This document shows, in pieces, positions 15,435 to 23,823 of a DNA stretch of 48,215 nt (the first letter of the stretch is position 1; each line of letters begins with the position of its first letter). A program made the translations under genes and the position numbers. The notes under the pieces were generated by a model. The model was not told the origin of the DNA and made no database searches. It saw only the letters and a list, made by a program, of their open reading frames with translations. Source of the DNA: Candidatus Acidiferrales bacterium (GTDB lineage Bacteria; Acidobacteriota; Terriglobia; Acidiferrales; UBA7541); the NCBI GenBank assembly GCA_030038275.1, contig JASHPG010000034.1, forward strand, positions 1-48,215, written 5' to 3'.

Positions 15435-18400
15435 ATGCCAGATACCCAAACTCCCACCGCTCTCGCGGATTCCGAATCCGCACGGTCGGACTCGCACGCG
15501 CCATTGCCGGCGCATTGGCGGCGAGGATTTTGGGGCCTGATCGTCACGCAGTTTCAGACCGCCTTCAACGACAATGCGCTGAAGTTCCTAGTCATATACA
15601 TGCTTCTGGCCATGAATTTCCCGCCACAACGGCGGGACTTTCTGGTTCTGGTCATCGGAGCGCTTTTCGCGCTTCCGTTCATTTTGTTCTCGATGACCGG
15701 CGGCTACTTCGCCGATCGCTACAGCAAGCGTTCAGTCACTATCGGAACGAAGTTTCTCGAACTTGGCGTCATGGGCTTTTTCGTATTCGGCCTTGCCATT
15801 CACAACCTGATGATGGAATGCGCGGGAGTATTCCTGATCAGCGCGGAAGCCGCGCTCTTCGGCCCGTCGAAGTACGGATTGTTGCCGGAATTGTTGCCGG
15901 AACGAGAGCTTTCGTGGGGCAACGGCATCATCGAACTCGGGACGTTCCTTGCGAGCGTCGGCGGGATGATGGCGGCGGGTGTACTGGGCGACGAGTATCG
16001 CGGCCGCGAATCCATTGCCGGATGGCTGCTGCTTGCGTTCACGTGCATTGGCTTAATCACGAGTTTCAGCATTTCGCGCGTTTCCCCTGCCGATATCACA
16101 AAAGTCTTCCGTTGGAATCCGATCGGAGAGCTAGGCGCGCAGCTTAAAGGCATACGTGGCGACCGGGTTCTGGTATGGGCCGTAATTGGAAACACGTATC
16201 TCTACTTCCTGGCGGGTCTCCTGCAATTGGTGATCGCCATTTACGGACACGATGTGTTGCACGTTGACGACGCGCACACGGCCTATTTGCAGGCCGCCGT
16301 CGGCATAGGGATCGGCATAGGCAGCCTGGCTGCGGGATATCTCTCCGGCGGAAAAATCGAATACGGATTGATTCCTCTAGGCGCCGTGGGCATGACCGCA
16401 TTCAGCGCGGTGCTTTACAGCCCTTCGCTTACACTCTGGACCTCGGCCCTCCATCTCGCGCTCCTCGGATTTTTCGGCGGTTTATTCGCGGTGCCGCTTG
16501 GCGCGTTGATCCAGCATCGTCCAAAGCCGGAACAAAAGGGCGGAGTGATCGCAGCGGCCAATTTGCTGTCCTTCGTCGGAATCTTCATTGCCGCGGGTGC
16601 GTATTATTTGTTCTCGGCCGTATTCCACCAAAGCGCGCGCGGCATATTTCTTGACGGCGCTATTTTAACCTTCGTAACCACGGCGTATTCGATCTACCTG
16701 CTGCCGGATTCCATGCTGCGGTTCGTGCTGTGGTTCGCCACGCATACGGTTTATCGCGTTCGCGTGCAAGGGCGCGACAACATTCCGGAGAGTGGCGGCG
16801 CGCTGTTCGTGTGCAACCAGACGTCGTTTGTGGATGCGCTGCTGCTGATCGCTTCTACCGACCGCTCGATTCGCTTTCTGATGTTCAAGGACATCTACAA
16901 TCTGCCGTACGTCAAACCATTCGCGAAAATGCTTCGCGCGATTCCTATTTCGTCCGAGCAAAGGCCGCGCGAGATGCTCCAGTCGTTGCGCGAGGCTGCG
17001 GAAGCGATCAAAAAAGGCGAAATCGTATGCATCTTTGCGGAGGGGCAGATCACTCGGATCGGGCAGCTTTTGCCGTTCCGGCGGGGTATGGAACGCATCA
17101 TGAAGGGCGTGGATGCGCCGATCGTGCCGGTGAGCCTTGACGGAGTTTGGGGCAGCATCTTCAGTTTTGAGGGTGGGAAATTCGTCTGGAAATGGCCTCG
17201 TGCGATCCCATATCCGGTGACGGTGAGTTTCGGACAGGCGATGCCGCCCACTTCGACGACTTTTGACGTGCGTAAAGCCGTGCAACAACTGCAATCGGAT
17301 GCGTACGCGCACCGAAAGAGCCGCATGCGCACGCTGCACCGTTCGTTGATCCAGACGGCTCACCGGCATCCCTTTCGCTTCGCGATGGCCGATAAGCGGC
17401 GCGTTCGCATGAAATGGGCCCAGGCGCTGCTGAGCGCGATTTTCCTGGCGCGACGACTGCGAAGCGTGTGGGAGGGGCAGGAAATGGTGGGCATCATGTT
17501 GCCGCCCTCTGTTCCCGGTGCGCTGGTGAATTTCGCGGCGATGCTGGCGGGAAAAATTCCGGTCAACTTGAACTACGCCACATCGGATGAGTCGCTTGCG
17601 TCCTGCGCCGCGCAATGCAAGCTGCAGACTGTGATCACCACCAAGGCGTTGCTCGACAAAATTCCGCTGCGCGTTCCGGGCAAGACCGTCTTGCTGGAGG
17701 AAGCGGCGGCGGCGCCGCAATTTGGAGAACGCGCCGCAGCGTTAGCGCTGTTGTTCATGCCGGGAAGATTCATCGAGCGCAACGTGAGCCGCGGCAAGCG
17801 AAAGTCGATGGACGATCTTGCGACGGTGATTTTTTCGAGCGGGAGCACCGGCGATCCAAAGGGCGTGATGCTCTCGCATTACAATGTTGCTTCGAATATC
17901 GACCAAGTCGGGCAGACGTTCATGCTGGACAAAAGCGATTGCCTGCTCGGAGTGCTGCCGTTTTTCCACTCTTTTGGATTTACCGTCACTTTGTGGCTTC
18001 CCGCCGTCCTTGGCGTGAGCGCCGTGTATCATCCAAGCCCGCTCGATTTGGCCGCCGTCAGCGAACTGGTGCGCGATTATCGCGTGACGTTTCTCATGGC
18101 TACACCGACCTTCCTGCAAGCCTATCTCCGCCGATGTTCGCCCGAAGATTTTGGCGGCTTGCGGTTCGTGATTGCCGGCGCGGAGAAACTGTCAGAGCGC
18201 CTGGCGGTTGCGTTCGAGGATCGCTTTGGCATTCGCCCGCTCGAAGGCTATGGTGCAACCGAATGCTCGCCCGCAGTTGCCGTGAACACGCGCGATTTCC
18301 GAGCGCCGGGATTCCGCCAAGTGGGCGGGAAGCGCGGGCGAATCGGCCATCCTTTGCCGGGAGTAACCGTGCGCATCGTCGACCCGGAAACGCGCGAGCC

Positions 18401-18905
18401 CATGGCGCTCTGCACGCCCGGATTGCTGCTGGTGAAGGGTCCCAACGTGATGCAGGGCTACCTTGGCAAACCGGAAAAGACGGCCGAGGTTTTGCAGGAT
18501 GGCTGGTACGTGACCGGAGATATTGCCTCCGAAGACGAAGATGGCTTCCTCACGATTACCGACCGTCTGAGCCGGTTCAGCAAGATCGGCGGAGAAATGG
18601 TGCCGCACGTGAAAATCGAGGAGCGGCTGCACGAACTCGCCGGTGCGACGGAACAAAAGTTTGTAGTCATCGGTGTGCCGGACGGGAAAAAGGGCGAGCG
18701 GCTCGTGGTGCTGCATACTTTGAAAGCGGACGAGCTAAAAACTGTGCTCGATCAGCTCTCACAAGCGGGCCTGCCAAATCTGTGGACTCCGCGGCCCAAT
18801 CAGTTTTTTGCCATCGAAGAGCTGCCGCAGCTGGGGACTGGCAAACTCGACCTGCGCCGCGTGCGCGAGTTGGCGCTGGAGCTTTCGCCCAGCGAGAGCG
18901 AGTAG
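15435..18905 (+). CDS. aas: LplT-PlsC-acyl-ACP synthetase fusion (lysophospholipid reacylation)
   Basis: A 1156-residue three-part protein. Residues about 25-425 are a 12-helix MFS transporter like LplT, which flips lysophospholipids inward. Residues about 440-640 are a PlsC/LPLAT acyltransferase. Residues about 660-1150 are an AMP-forming acyl-ACP synthetase with FSSGSTGDPKG (near residue 800), GYGATECSP and GDIASEDEDGFLTITDR. E. coli encodes the same functions as separate lplT and aas genes, so this is a one-chain version. In the acyltransferase the usual H(X4)D catalytic motif reads N461-Q-T-S-F-V-D467: the His is replaced by Gln462, while FAEGQITR is kept. Acyltransferase activity is therefore in doubt. 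It converges on the mla operon. Confidence 0.9.
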   Translation: MPDTQTPTALADSESARSDSHAPLPAHWRRGFWGLIVTQFQTAFNDNALKFLVIYMLLAMNFPPQRRDFLVLVIGALFALPFILFSMTGGYFADRYSKRSVTIGTKFLELGVMGFFVFGLAIHNLMMECAGVFLISAEAALFGPSKYGLLPELLPERELSWGNGIIELGTFLASVGGMMAAGVLGDEYRGRESIAGWLLLAFTCIGLITSFSISRVSPADITKVFRWNPIGELGAQLKGIRGDRVLVWAVIGNTYLYFLAGLLQLVIAIYGHDVLHVDDAHTAYLQAAVGIGIGIGSLAAGYLSGGKIEYGLIPLGAVGMTAFSAVLYSPSLTLWTSALHLALLGFFGGLFAVPLGALIQHRPKPEQKGGVIAAANLLSFVGIFIAAGAYYLFSAVFHQSARGIFLDGAILTFVTTAYSIYLLPDSMLRFVLWFATHTVYRVRVQGRDNIPESGGALFVCNQTSFVDALLLIASTDRSIRFLMFKDIYNLPYVKPFAKMLRAIPISSEQRPREMLQSLREAAEAIKKGEIVCIFAEGQITRIGQLLPFRRGMERIMKGVDAPIVPVSLDGVWGSIFSFEGGKFVWKWPRAIPYPVTVSFGQAMPPTSTTFDVRKAVQQLQSDAYAHRKSRMRTLHRSLIQTAHRHPFRFAMADKRRVRMKWAQALLSAIFLARRLRSVWEGQEMVGIMLPPSVPGALVNFAAMLAGKIPVNLNYATSDESLASCAAQCKLQTVITTKALLDKIPLRVPGKTVLLEEAAAAPQFGERAAALALLFMPGRFIERNVSRGKRKSMDDLATVIFSSGSTGDPKGVMLSHYNVASNIDQVGQTFMLDKSDCLLGVLPFFHSFGFTVTLWLPAVLGVSAVYHPSPLDLAAVSELVRDYRVTFLMATPTFLQAYLRRCSPEDFGGLRFVIAGAEKLSERLAVAFEDRFGIRPLEGYGATECSPAVAVNTRDFRAPGFRQVGGKRGRIGHPLPGVTVRIVDPETREPMALCTPGLLLVKGPNVMQGYLGKPEKTAEVLQDGWYVTGDIASEDEDGFLTITDRLSRFSKIGGEMVPHVKIEERLHELAGATEQKFVVIGVPDGKKGERLVVLHTLKADELKTVLDQLSQAGLPNLWTPRPNQFFAIEELPQLGTGKLDLRRVRELALELSPSESE

Positions 18906-18925
18906 GCGCGCACATCGTGTGCGCC
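18905..18925. terminator. hairpin between convergent aas and mlaD genes
   Basis: GGCGCGCAC-ATC-GTGTGCGCC forms a 9-bp stem with one G-U pair, starting at the last base of the aas stop codon, in the 36-base gap before the mlaD stop. No long T tract follows on either strand, so efficiency is uncertain. Confidence 0.45.
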
Positions 18926-18941
18926 GCCCGCGGAATTATTC

Positions 18942-20015
18942 TTAGAAGATTCCCAGCTTGATGCGCAGGAATTTCTTCGGGTTTTTGCGGAAATCGTTCA
19001 TCAGCACACGCATGTCGCCGGTCAATCCAGTCAGGTTGTCGTACAACTGCGGATCGGTGAAGAACTTGCCCATCGTTCCCTGCCCGGAATTCAATTTGCC
19101 GGTCACGTCGCGGATGTTTGCCGTTGCGTCGCGTAGATTCGTGTACAGCTGATCGTCGGTTGCCAATTTGCCGAGCGTGCCTTTGCCGTCGCGAACATCT
19201 CCTAGCAGCGCGTTGCCTTTCTGCGCCATGCCGTTGATGTTGTTGTACGCGCTCGGGTCGTAGATCAATTTACCAAGCGTCCCCTTCTGGCTGTTTAGAG
19301 CAGCGGTGGCGTTTTCCAGGTGTCCCGCTGCATTGTCGATTTTGTTGTATAGCTCGTCGGAAGTCGCGAGTTTGCCGATGGTTCCTTGCCCTTGCTGGAT
19401 GGACGTGGCAACGGAATCGAATTTCGCGGCAGTATCGTCGAGGTGATTGTATAGCGAAGGATCGTTCATCAATTTTCCGATCGAGCCTTTGCCGTTTTGG
19501 ACGTCGGAAACCATGGCGGTCACGTCGTCGGTCAGTACCCCTAGTTTCTGCATTACGTCCGCCCCGCGTTGAACCACTTCCTTGATATCGGGCACTTCCT
19601 CAGCTTGGACGATGCCGTTGTCGGGAATCACCGAACCGGTCAATCCGCGGGAGATGTTCACGTAGCGATCTCCCAATAGACCCGACGTTATCAGGCCCGC
19701 TCGCGAATCGGTGCGGATATCCGGCTGATACTTTTTCGCAATCTGCAGCACGATGGTCACGCCGTGCGCGCGGTCCGGCGGGTGCGGCGTCAAGCGAATG
19801 GACTGCACGTTTCCGACGTTTACGCCATCCAAAGCCACGGGCGCCCCTACTTGAAGATCCTCGGCCTCCGACGCGTAGGTGTGCAGCTGGTATTTAGGGC
19901 CGAAGAATCCGGCGCCGGTCACCCACAAAATCGCCACGGCCAAAATCACCAAACCAACCAGCACGAAAATTCCCACCTTCAACTCCGACCAGGTCAGCTG
20001 TTTTCGCTGCGCCAT
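18942..20015 (-). CDS. mlaD: MlaD/MCE-type substrate-binding protein with five 34-residue repeats
   Basis: A 357-residue protein: a cytosolic N-terminus, one membrane anchor (residues 14-34) and an MCE domain (about 40-120, with VGAPVALDGVNVGNV and SGLLGDRYVNI). Its C-terminal tail carries GSIGKL, GTIGKL, GTLGKL, GTLGKL and GTMGKF at residues 177, 211, 245, 279 and 313, exactly 34 residues apart, each followed by D-x2-LYN-like residues. MlaD binds phospholipid in the periplasm and works with MlaE and MlaF. The E. coli protein is about 180 residues, so the repeat tail is extra and probably forms a helical rod or pore. GGAGG lies upstream of ATG 20015. Last gene of mlaE-mlaF-mlaD. Confidence 0.85.
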   Translation of the reverse strand: MAQRKQLTWSELKVGIFVLVGLVILAVAILWVTGAGFFGPKYQLHTYASEAEDLQVGAPVALDGVNVGNVQSIRLTPHPPDRAHGVTIVLQIAKKYQPDIRTDSRAGLITSGLLGDRYVNISRGLTGSVIPDNGIVQAEEVPDIKEVVQRGADVMQKLGVLTDDVTAMVSDVQNGKGSIGKLMNDPSLYNHLDDTAAKFDSVATSIQQGQGTIGKLATSDELYNKIDNAAGHLENATAALNSQKGTLGKLIYDPSAYNNINGMAQKGNALLGDVRDGKGTLGKLATDDQLYTNLRDATANIRDVTGKLNSGQGTMGKFFTDPQLYDNLTGLTGDMRVLMNDFRKNPKKFLRIKLGIF

Positions 20016-20047
20016 ACAGTTCCTCCTCGGCGGTCGATGCGCGAACC

Positions 20048-20932
20048 TTACTCAGCGGAAGCCAGGAACTTCCTCAGATATTCATCGGAAGTGCGGAGCA
20101 AATCCTCGGCCGCTCCTTCGAAATAGATGTTGCCTTCCCGCAGCACCAACACATTGGTTGGGCCAGTTCGCCGTGCATTCCCCGCCTGCCGTGCCGCTTG
20201 CGGGCCGCTTCCGTTTGAATGCACCACTCGGTCCAAAGCCTTATCGAAACGATAATTGGCAAGACCAAAGGCATCCTGCACGCGGTGCGTGGCGATCAGC
20301 GAGGTCACATCCTGCAAATCGCGGCCGCGCATGATCAGAGTGATGATCGTCTGTGAAGTCACCGGGTCGAGCCCGGCCGTCGGTGAATCGTAAAATACGA
20401 TCGGCGGCCGGTCCGCCAAGGCGCGCGCGATTGACACTCGCCTGCGCATTCCGCCGGAAAGATCGCCCGGAAACATGTCGTATGTAGATTCCAGCTCCAC
20501 GAACCGCAGCACTTCCCGCACGCGATTTTCGATCTGCGCGTCGGGCAGCTTTTCCTCGCGAAGACGGAACCCGACGTTTTCGGCCACCGTGATCGAATCG
20601 AAAAGCGCGCCCTCTTGAAAGACGAACCCCACGTGCCGGCGAAAATCCAACAGTTCCTGTTCGGACATGTCGCTTAATTCGTGTCCCATCACCCAAACGC
20701 GCCCGGAATCGGCCCGCAGCAGGCCGGCCCCGAGCTTCATAATCAGCGTTTTCCCGGTGCCGGTCTCGCCGAGCAGAATCTTCGTCTCGCCAGGCCAGAC
20801 TTCGAAGCTGATCCCGCGCAGCACATCGCCCTCGCCCAATCCGATGTGAACGTCGCTGAAGGCGATCAGAGGTTCGACCGCAACGGGATTGGCCTTGTCC
20901 GTGGGTGTCGCCCGGCCAGGCGATTGCGTCAT
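20048..20932 (-). CDS. mlaF: MlaF-type ABC transporter ATP-binding protein
   Basis: A 294-residue ATPase partnering MlaE. Walker A is GETGTGKT (residues 55-62), the Q-loop is near Gln106 (FQEG), the signature is LSGGMRRR (158-165) and the switch His is 216 (ATHR). Walker B reads IVFYDSPTAGLDP: Asp182 is followed by Ser183, not the usual catalytic Glu. A 40-residue insertion around 225-265 (Arg/Gly-rich) follows the switch and is not typical of MlaF. Start 20932 is chosen because the ABC domain begins about 20 residues later; longer starts at 20998 are possible. It lies 101 bases after mlaE and 32 before mlaD. Confidence 0.85.
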   Translation of the reverse strand: MTQSPGRATPTDKANPVAVEPLIAFSDVHIGLGEGDVLRGISFEVWPGETKILLGETGTGKTLIMKLGAGLLRADSGRVWVMGHELSDMSEQELLDFRRHVGFVFQEGALFDSITVAENVGFRLREEKLPDAQIENRVREVLRFVELESTYDMFPGDLSGGMRRRVSIARALADRPPIVFYDSPTAGLDPVTSQTIITLIMRGRDLQDVTSLIATHRVQDAFGLANYRFDKALDRVVHSNGSGPQAARQAGNARRTGPTNVLVLREGNIYFEGAAEDLLRTSDEYLRKFLASAE

Positions 20933-21033
20933 ATCCGAATTATAGATGCAAATAGAGAGGATTCGCAGCGCGAGCTTTTCATGCGTCCCAATACTCACGG
21001 GTCAATCAGCTTGCTTCGCCAGCAGGCTTGCGA

Positions 21034-21834
21034 TTACTGGAAGATGTGCAGAAATATGCGCCCGAGGAAGAAATCCACCACCAGAACCAAAACCGACGAT
21101 ATCACCACGGCTGACGTGGTCGCTTTCCCGACGCCCTGAGTTCCGCCTCGCACGCGCAGCCCCTTGTAGCAAGCAACCGTGGAAATGATGAAGCCGAATA
21201 CCAGCGGCTTGATGAATCCTTGCACCAGGTCCCCGAACTGCAGCGCGTGCACGGCGGTCGTCCAAAACTGCACCCGGCCCATTCCCAGCGCGTAATACGC
21301 GTAAATAAACGCGCCAATCAAACCCACGAAATCAGCCACCGCAACCAGCAACGGCAGAGTGAGAACCGTGGCGACAACTCGCGGCGTGACCAGTTTCCTC
21401 AGGGGGTTTGTGCCCAGCGCCCTCATCGCGTCCACCTGCTCGGTTACGACCATCGAACCCAATTCGGACGCAATGCCGGACGCATTCCGTCCAGCCACCA
21501 AAAGAGCCGTGATTACAGGGCCCAACTCGCGCACGAGAGCCAGGGAAACCGCCGTCCCGGTGAATGCCTTTTCGCCGAAGCGCTCGAATTCGGCGCCGGT
21601 TTGCAGGACAAGCACGGCGCCGATAAAAAGCGCCGTTAGCGCCACGATCCATAGCGATCCCACCCCGATCGAATCCATCTGCTCGACCGTATCCGGCCAG
21701 TAAGTTGGTGGAGTAATGACGTTTACGACGGAATGGAATGCCAGCAGGGAGTAATCCTGCAGCGAAAACAGCAGGCGCTTTACGGGTTCCTCGAAAAAGG
21801 ACGCTACAGAGGAAGCTTCGTTGTTCTCCGGCAT
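21034..21834 (-). CDS. mlaE: MlaE-type lipid ABC transporter permease
   Basis: A 266-residue integral membrane protein with about five to six membrane segments. The family signature is clear: LVRELGPVITALLVAGRNASGIASELGSM, EQVDAMRALGTNP and FGFIISTVACYKGLRVRGGTQGVG. MlaE with MlaF and MlaD moves phospholipids between the outer and inner membranes and helps keep outer-leaflet lipid asymmetry. AGGAG lies three bases before ATG 21834, and a TTGACG-N18-TACGCT promoter precedes it. It is the first gene of the operon. The N-terminal about 45 residues hold an amphipathic helix, as in homologues. Confidence 0.9.
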   Translation of the reverse strand: MPENNEASSVASFFEEPVKRLLFSLQDYSLLAFHSVVNVITPPTYWPDTVEQMDSIGVGSLWIVALTALFIGAVLVLQTGAEFERFGEKAFTGTAVSLALVRELGPVITALLVAGRNASGIASELGSMVVTEQVDAMRALGTNPLRKLVTPRVVATVLTLPLLVAVADFVGLIGAFIYAYYALGMGRVQFWTTAVHALQFGDLVQGFIKPLVFGFIISTVACYKGLRVRGGTQGVGKATTSAVVISSVLVLVVDFFLGRIFLHIFQ

Positions 21835-21875
21835 CGTCTCCTGCGTCGCCAGCGGCTGTTCGCCGAACTTTCAAA

Positions 21876-21905
21876 AGCGTATCGTCCGGGCGTGCGGGGC
21901 GTCAA
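21876..21905 (-). promoter_or_regulatory. candidate mla operon promoter
   Basis: On the minus strand TTGACG (21900-21905) and TACGCT (21876-21881) are 18 bases apart. The predicted transcript start would lie about 35 bases before the mlaE ATG, with AGGAG between them. Confidence 0.5.
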
Positions 21906-21968
21906 GCAAACATCCTGCGGATCTGTGCGAACTTGCATCTCTTCTGGTACGGTAGCCCCCAGTAGGCC

Positions 21969-22018
21969 GGTCTGAATTTTCTTGATCGTCACGCAAACGG
22001 TCAAAATTCAAACTGACC
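21969..22018. repeat. dispersed inverted repeat, copy 2
   Basis: GGTC-TGAATTTT (21969-21980) and AAAATTCAAACTGACC (22003-22018) flank a 22-base spacer with GTCACGCAA. It matches the element at 2847-2895 in arms and spacer core; the left arm has lost four bases (AGTT). It lies in the divergent gap between mlaE and aroC, next to the aroC promoter. Confidence 0.7.
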
Positions 22019-22040
22019 CACTATCCGGTCGCCGTTGTCC

Positions 22041-22069
22041 TTTACGCGCGTGTGAGCGTCCGATAGAAT
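22041..22069 (+). promoter_or_regulatory. candidate aroC promoter
   Basis: TTTACG (22041-22046) and TAGAAT (22064-22069) are 17 bases apart, giving a start about 30 bases before ATG 22107. The -10 is the same hexamer as in the ispG promoter. Confidence 0.6.
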
Positions 22070-22106
22070 TGTCGATTCGTGCCTGCCCGTCAGGCGCGCT
22101 GAACAC

Positions 22107-23279
22107 ATGCTGCGATTCGTCACCGCCGGAGAATCTCACGGACAGGCGCTCATCGCCTGGATTTCGGGTCTGCCCGCGGGTGTGCCCGTCGATCTGGAAT
22201 TCATCGGGCGCGAACTGCACCGCCGCCAGTTAGGCTACGGCCGCGGCGGACGGCAGCGCATCGAGAAGGATCAGGCGGAATTCCTCGCCGGCGTGCGCCA
22301 TGGCAAGTCCATCGGCGCGCCGGTCGCGCTGCGGATTGAAAATCGCGACTGGAAAAATTGGGAGCGCGCCCTTCCCGTCGAGCAGATCGAAGGCGCGGAG
22401 GAAGCCCAGCGCCGCCTGACTGCGCCGCGCCCGGGTCACGCCGATTTGCCCGGAGCGCTGAAATTCAATTTTCATGATGCCCGCTACATTCTCGAACGCG
22501 CTTCGGCGCGCGAAACCGCTGCGCGCGTGGCGGCCGGAGCGTTGGCAAAGCTACTTCTGCGCGAGTTCGGCATCGCCGTGCTGAGCCACACGATCTGCGT
22601 CGGCCATGCGCGGCTGGAGCGCGAAGCCTCGTGGGACGAAATCGTTGCCGTCTGCGAGAATCTTGAATCGCCGCTGCGCTGCGTCGATTCCGGCGTGGAA
22701 ACCGGGATGAAAGCCGAAGTCGATCGTGCGCTGCGCGCCGGCGATTCTGTCGGCGGAATATTCGAAGTGGTCGCGCATGGCGTGCCGCCGGGCCTCGGCA
22801 CGCACGTCCAATGGGACGAAAAGCTCGATGGCAAACTGGCGCGCGCGATCATGTCCATGCAGGCGGTGAAAGCCGTGGAAATCGGCTCCGGCGTTATAAA
22901 TGCAGCGAGCTACGGCTCCGAGGTCCAGGACGAGATTCGCTACGATCCGGCGCGCAAGCGTTTCGAGCGCCCGTCCAATCGAGCCGGGGGCATCGAAGGC
23001 GGCATCACCAACGGGCAAGACGTCGTCGTACGCGGGTACCTGAAGCCGATCTCAACGCTCCGCCGCGCGATGCTTACCGCCGACCTGAACACAAAAGAGG
23101 CCGTAAAGGCCGCCTACGAGCGGTCGGACATTTGCGTCGTTCCGGCCGGTGGCGTGGCTGGCGAATCGATGGTTGCGCTGACTCTTGCCGCCGCTTTTCT
23201 TGAGAAATTCGGCGGCGATTCGCTCGAAGAAGTTCGACGGAATTTCGACGGCTATCAACGGCAGTTGGACAATTTCTAG
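22107..23279 (+). CDS. aroC: chorismate synthase
   Basis: A 390-residue enzyme forming chorismate from EPSP with reduced FMN, the last step of the shikimate pathway. The signatures GESHGQALIAWI (residues 8-19), RGGRQRIEKDQ (45-55), TAPRPGHADLPGALK with FHDARYILERASARETA, and the C-terminal RAGGIEGGITNGQDV are all intact. Length is normal. It starts a cluster with def, fmt and rsmB on the same strand (27, 7 and 74-base gaps). The promoter TTTACG-N17-TAGAAT lies just upstream. Cytosolic; no irregularity seen. Confidence 0.97.
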   Translation: MLRFVTAGESHGQALIAWISGLPAGVPVDLEFIGRELHRRQLGYGRGGRQRIEKDQAEFLAGVRHGKSIGAPVALRIENRDWKNWERALPVEQIEGAEEAQRRLTAPRPGHADLPGALKFNFHDARYILERASARETAARVAAGALAKLLLREFGIAVLSHTICVGHARLEREASWDEIVAVCENLESPLRCVDSGVETGMKAEVDRALRAGDSVGGIFEVVAHGVPPGLGTHVQWDEKLDGKLARAIMSMQAVKAVEIGSGVINAASYGSEVQDEIRYDPARKRFERPSNRAGGIEGGITNGQDVVVRGYLKPISTLRRAMLTADLNTKEAVKAAYERSDICVVPAGGVAGESMVALTLAAAFLEKFGGDSLEEVRRNFDGYQRQLDNF

Positions 23280-23306
23280 TTCTGCTTGCAAAATGGACGA
23301 GCGCTC

Positions 23307-23816
23307 ATGATCCATCCCATAGTCAAATACGGCGATCCGGTCCTCGAAACTCCCACCAAGCCGGTGGAAAAGTTCGACGAGGAATTCCGCAAGCTCACCG
23401 ACGACATGTTCGAATCGATGTACGCCGCGCAGGGCGTGGGCCTTGCGGCGCCGCAGATCGGCATCGGTTTGCGCGTCACGGTGATCGACGTTACCACCGG
23501 CAAAAATCCCGAAGCCAGATTGGTCTGCGCCAATCCGCAGATCGTTCACGCCGAAGGCGAACAGCATGAAGAAGAAGGCTGCCTTTCCATTCCCGGTTTT
23601 CGCGGACGCGTCTTGCGGCCGGCGTTCGTCACCATTCGCGCGCAAAACGCCACCGGAGAAGAATTCGAAATGCGCAGCGAAGGCTTGCTGGCGCGGGCTT
23701 TCTGCCATGAAATCGACCACTTGGACGGGATTTTGTTCATCAGCCATCTGAGCATGCTGAAACGCGACCTCATCAAGCGCAAGATTCGCAAGCTGAGAAA
23801 AGCTGGCGAGTGGTAG
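23307..23816 (+). CDS. def: peptide deformylase
   Basis: A 169-residue metalloenzyme removing the N-formyl group from new proteins. The three motifs are complete: GVGLAAPQ (43-50), EGCLSIPG with metal ligand Cys92, and HEIDHLDG (134-141) with two metal His and the catalytic Glu135. ATG 23307 is chosen because MIHPIVKYGDPVL is the standard family N-terminus and GGA lies upstream. It is 27 bases after aroC and 7 before fmt; def-fmt pairing is common because Fmt adds the formyl group that Def removes. Confidence 0.96.
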   Translation: MIHPIVKYGDPVLETPTKPVEKFDEEFRKLTDDMFESMYAAQGVGLAAPQIGIGLRVTVIDVTTGKNPEARLVCANPQIVHAEGEQHEEEGCLSIPGFRGRVLRPAFVTIRAQNATGEEFEMRSEGLLARAFCHEIDHLDGILFISHLSMLKRDLIKRKIRKLRKAGEW

Positions 23817-23823
23817 GCGCGCC

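Noticed and set aside
17615-18961. 448-residue frame inside the 3' half of aas
   Set aside because: It is a frame-shifted shadow of the acyl-ACP synthetase domain in GC-rich sequence, with no domain of its own.
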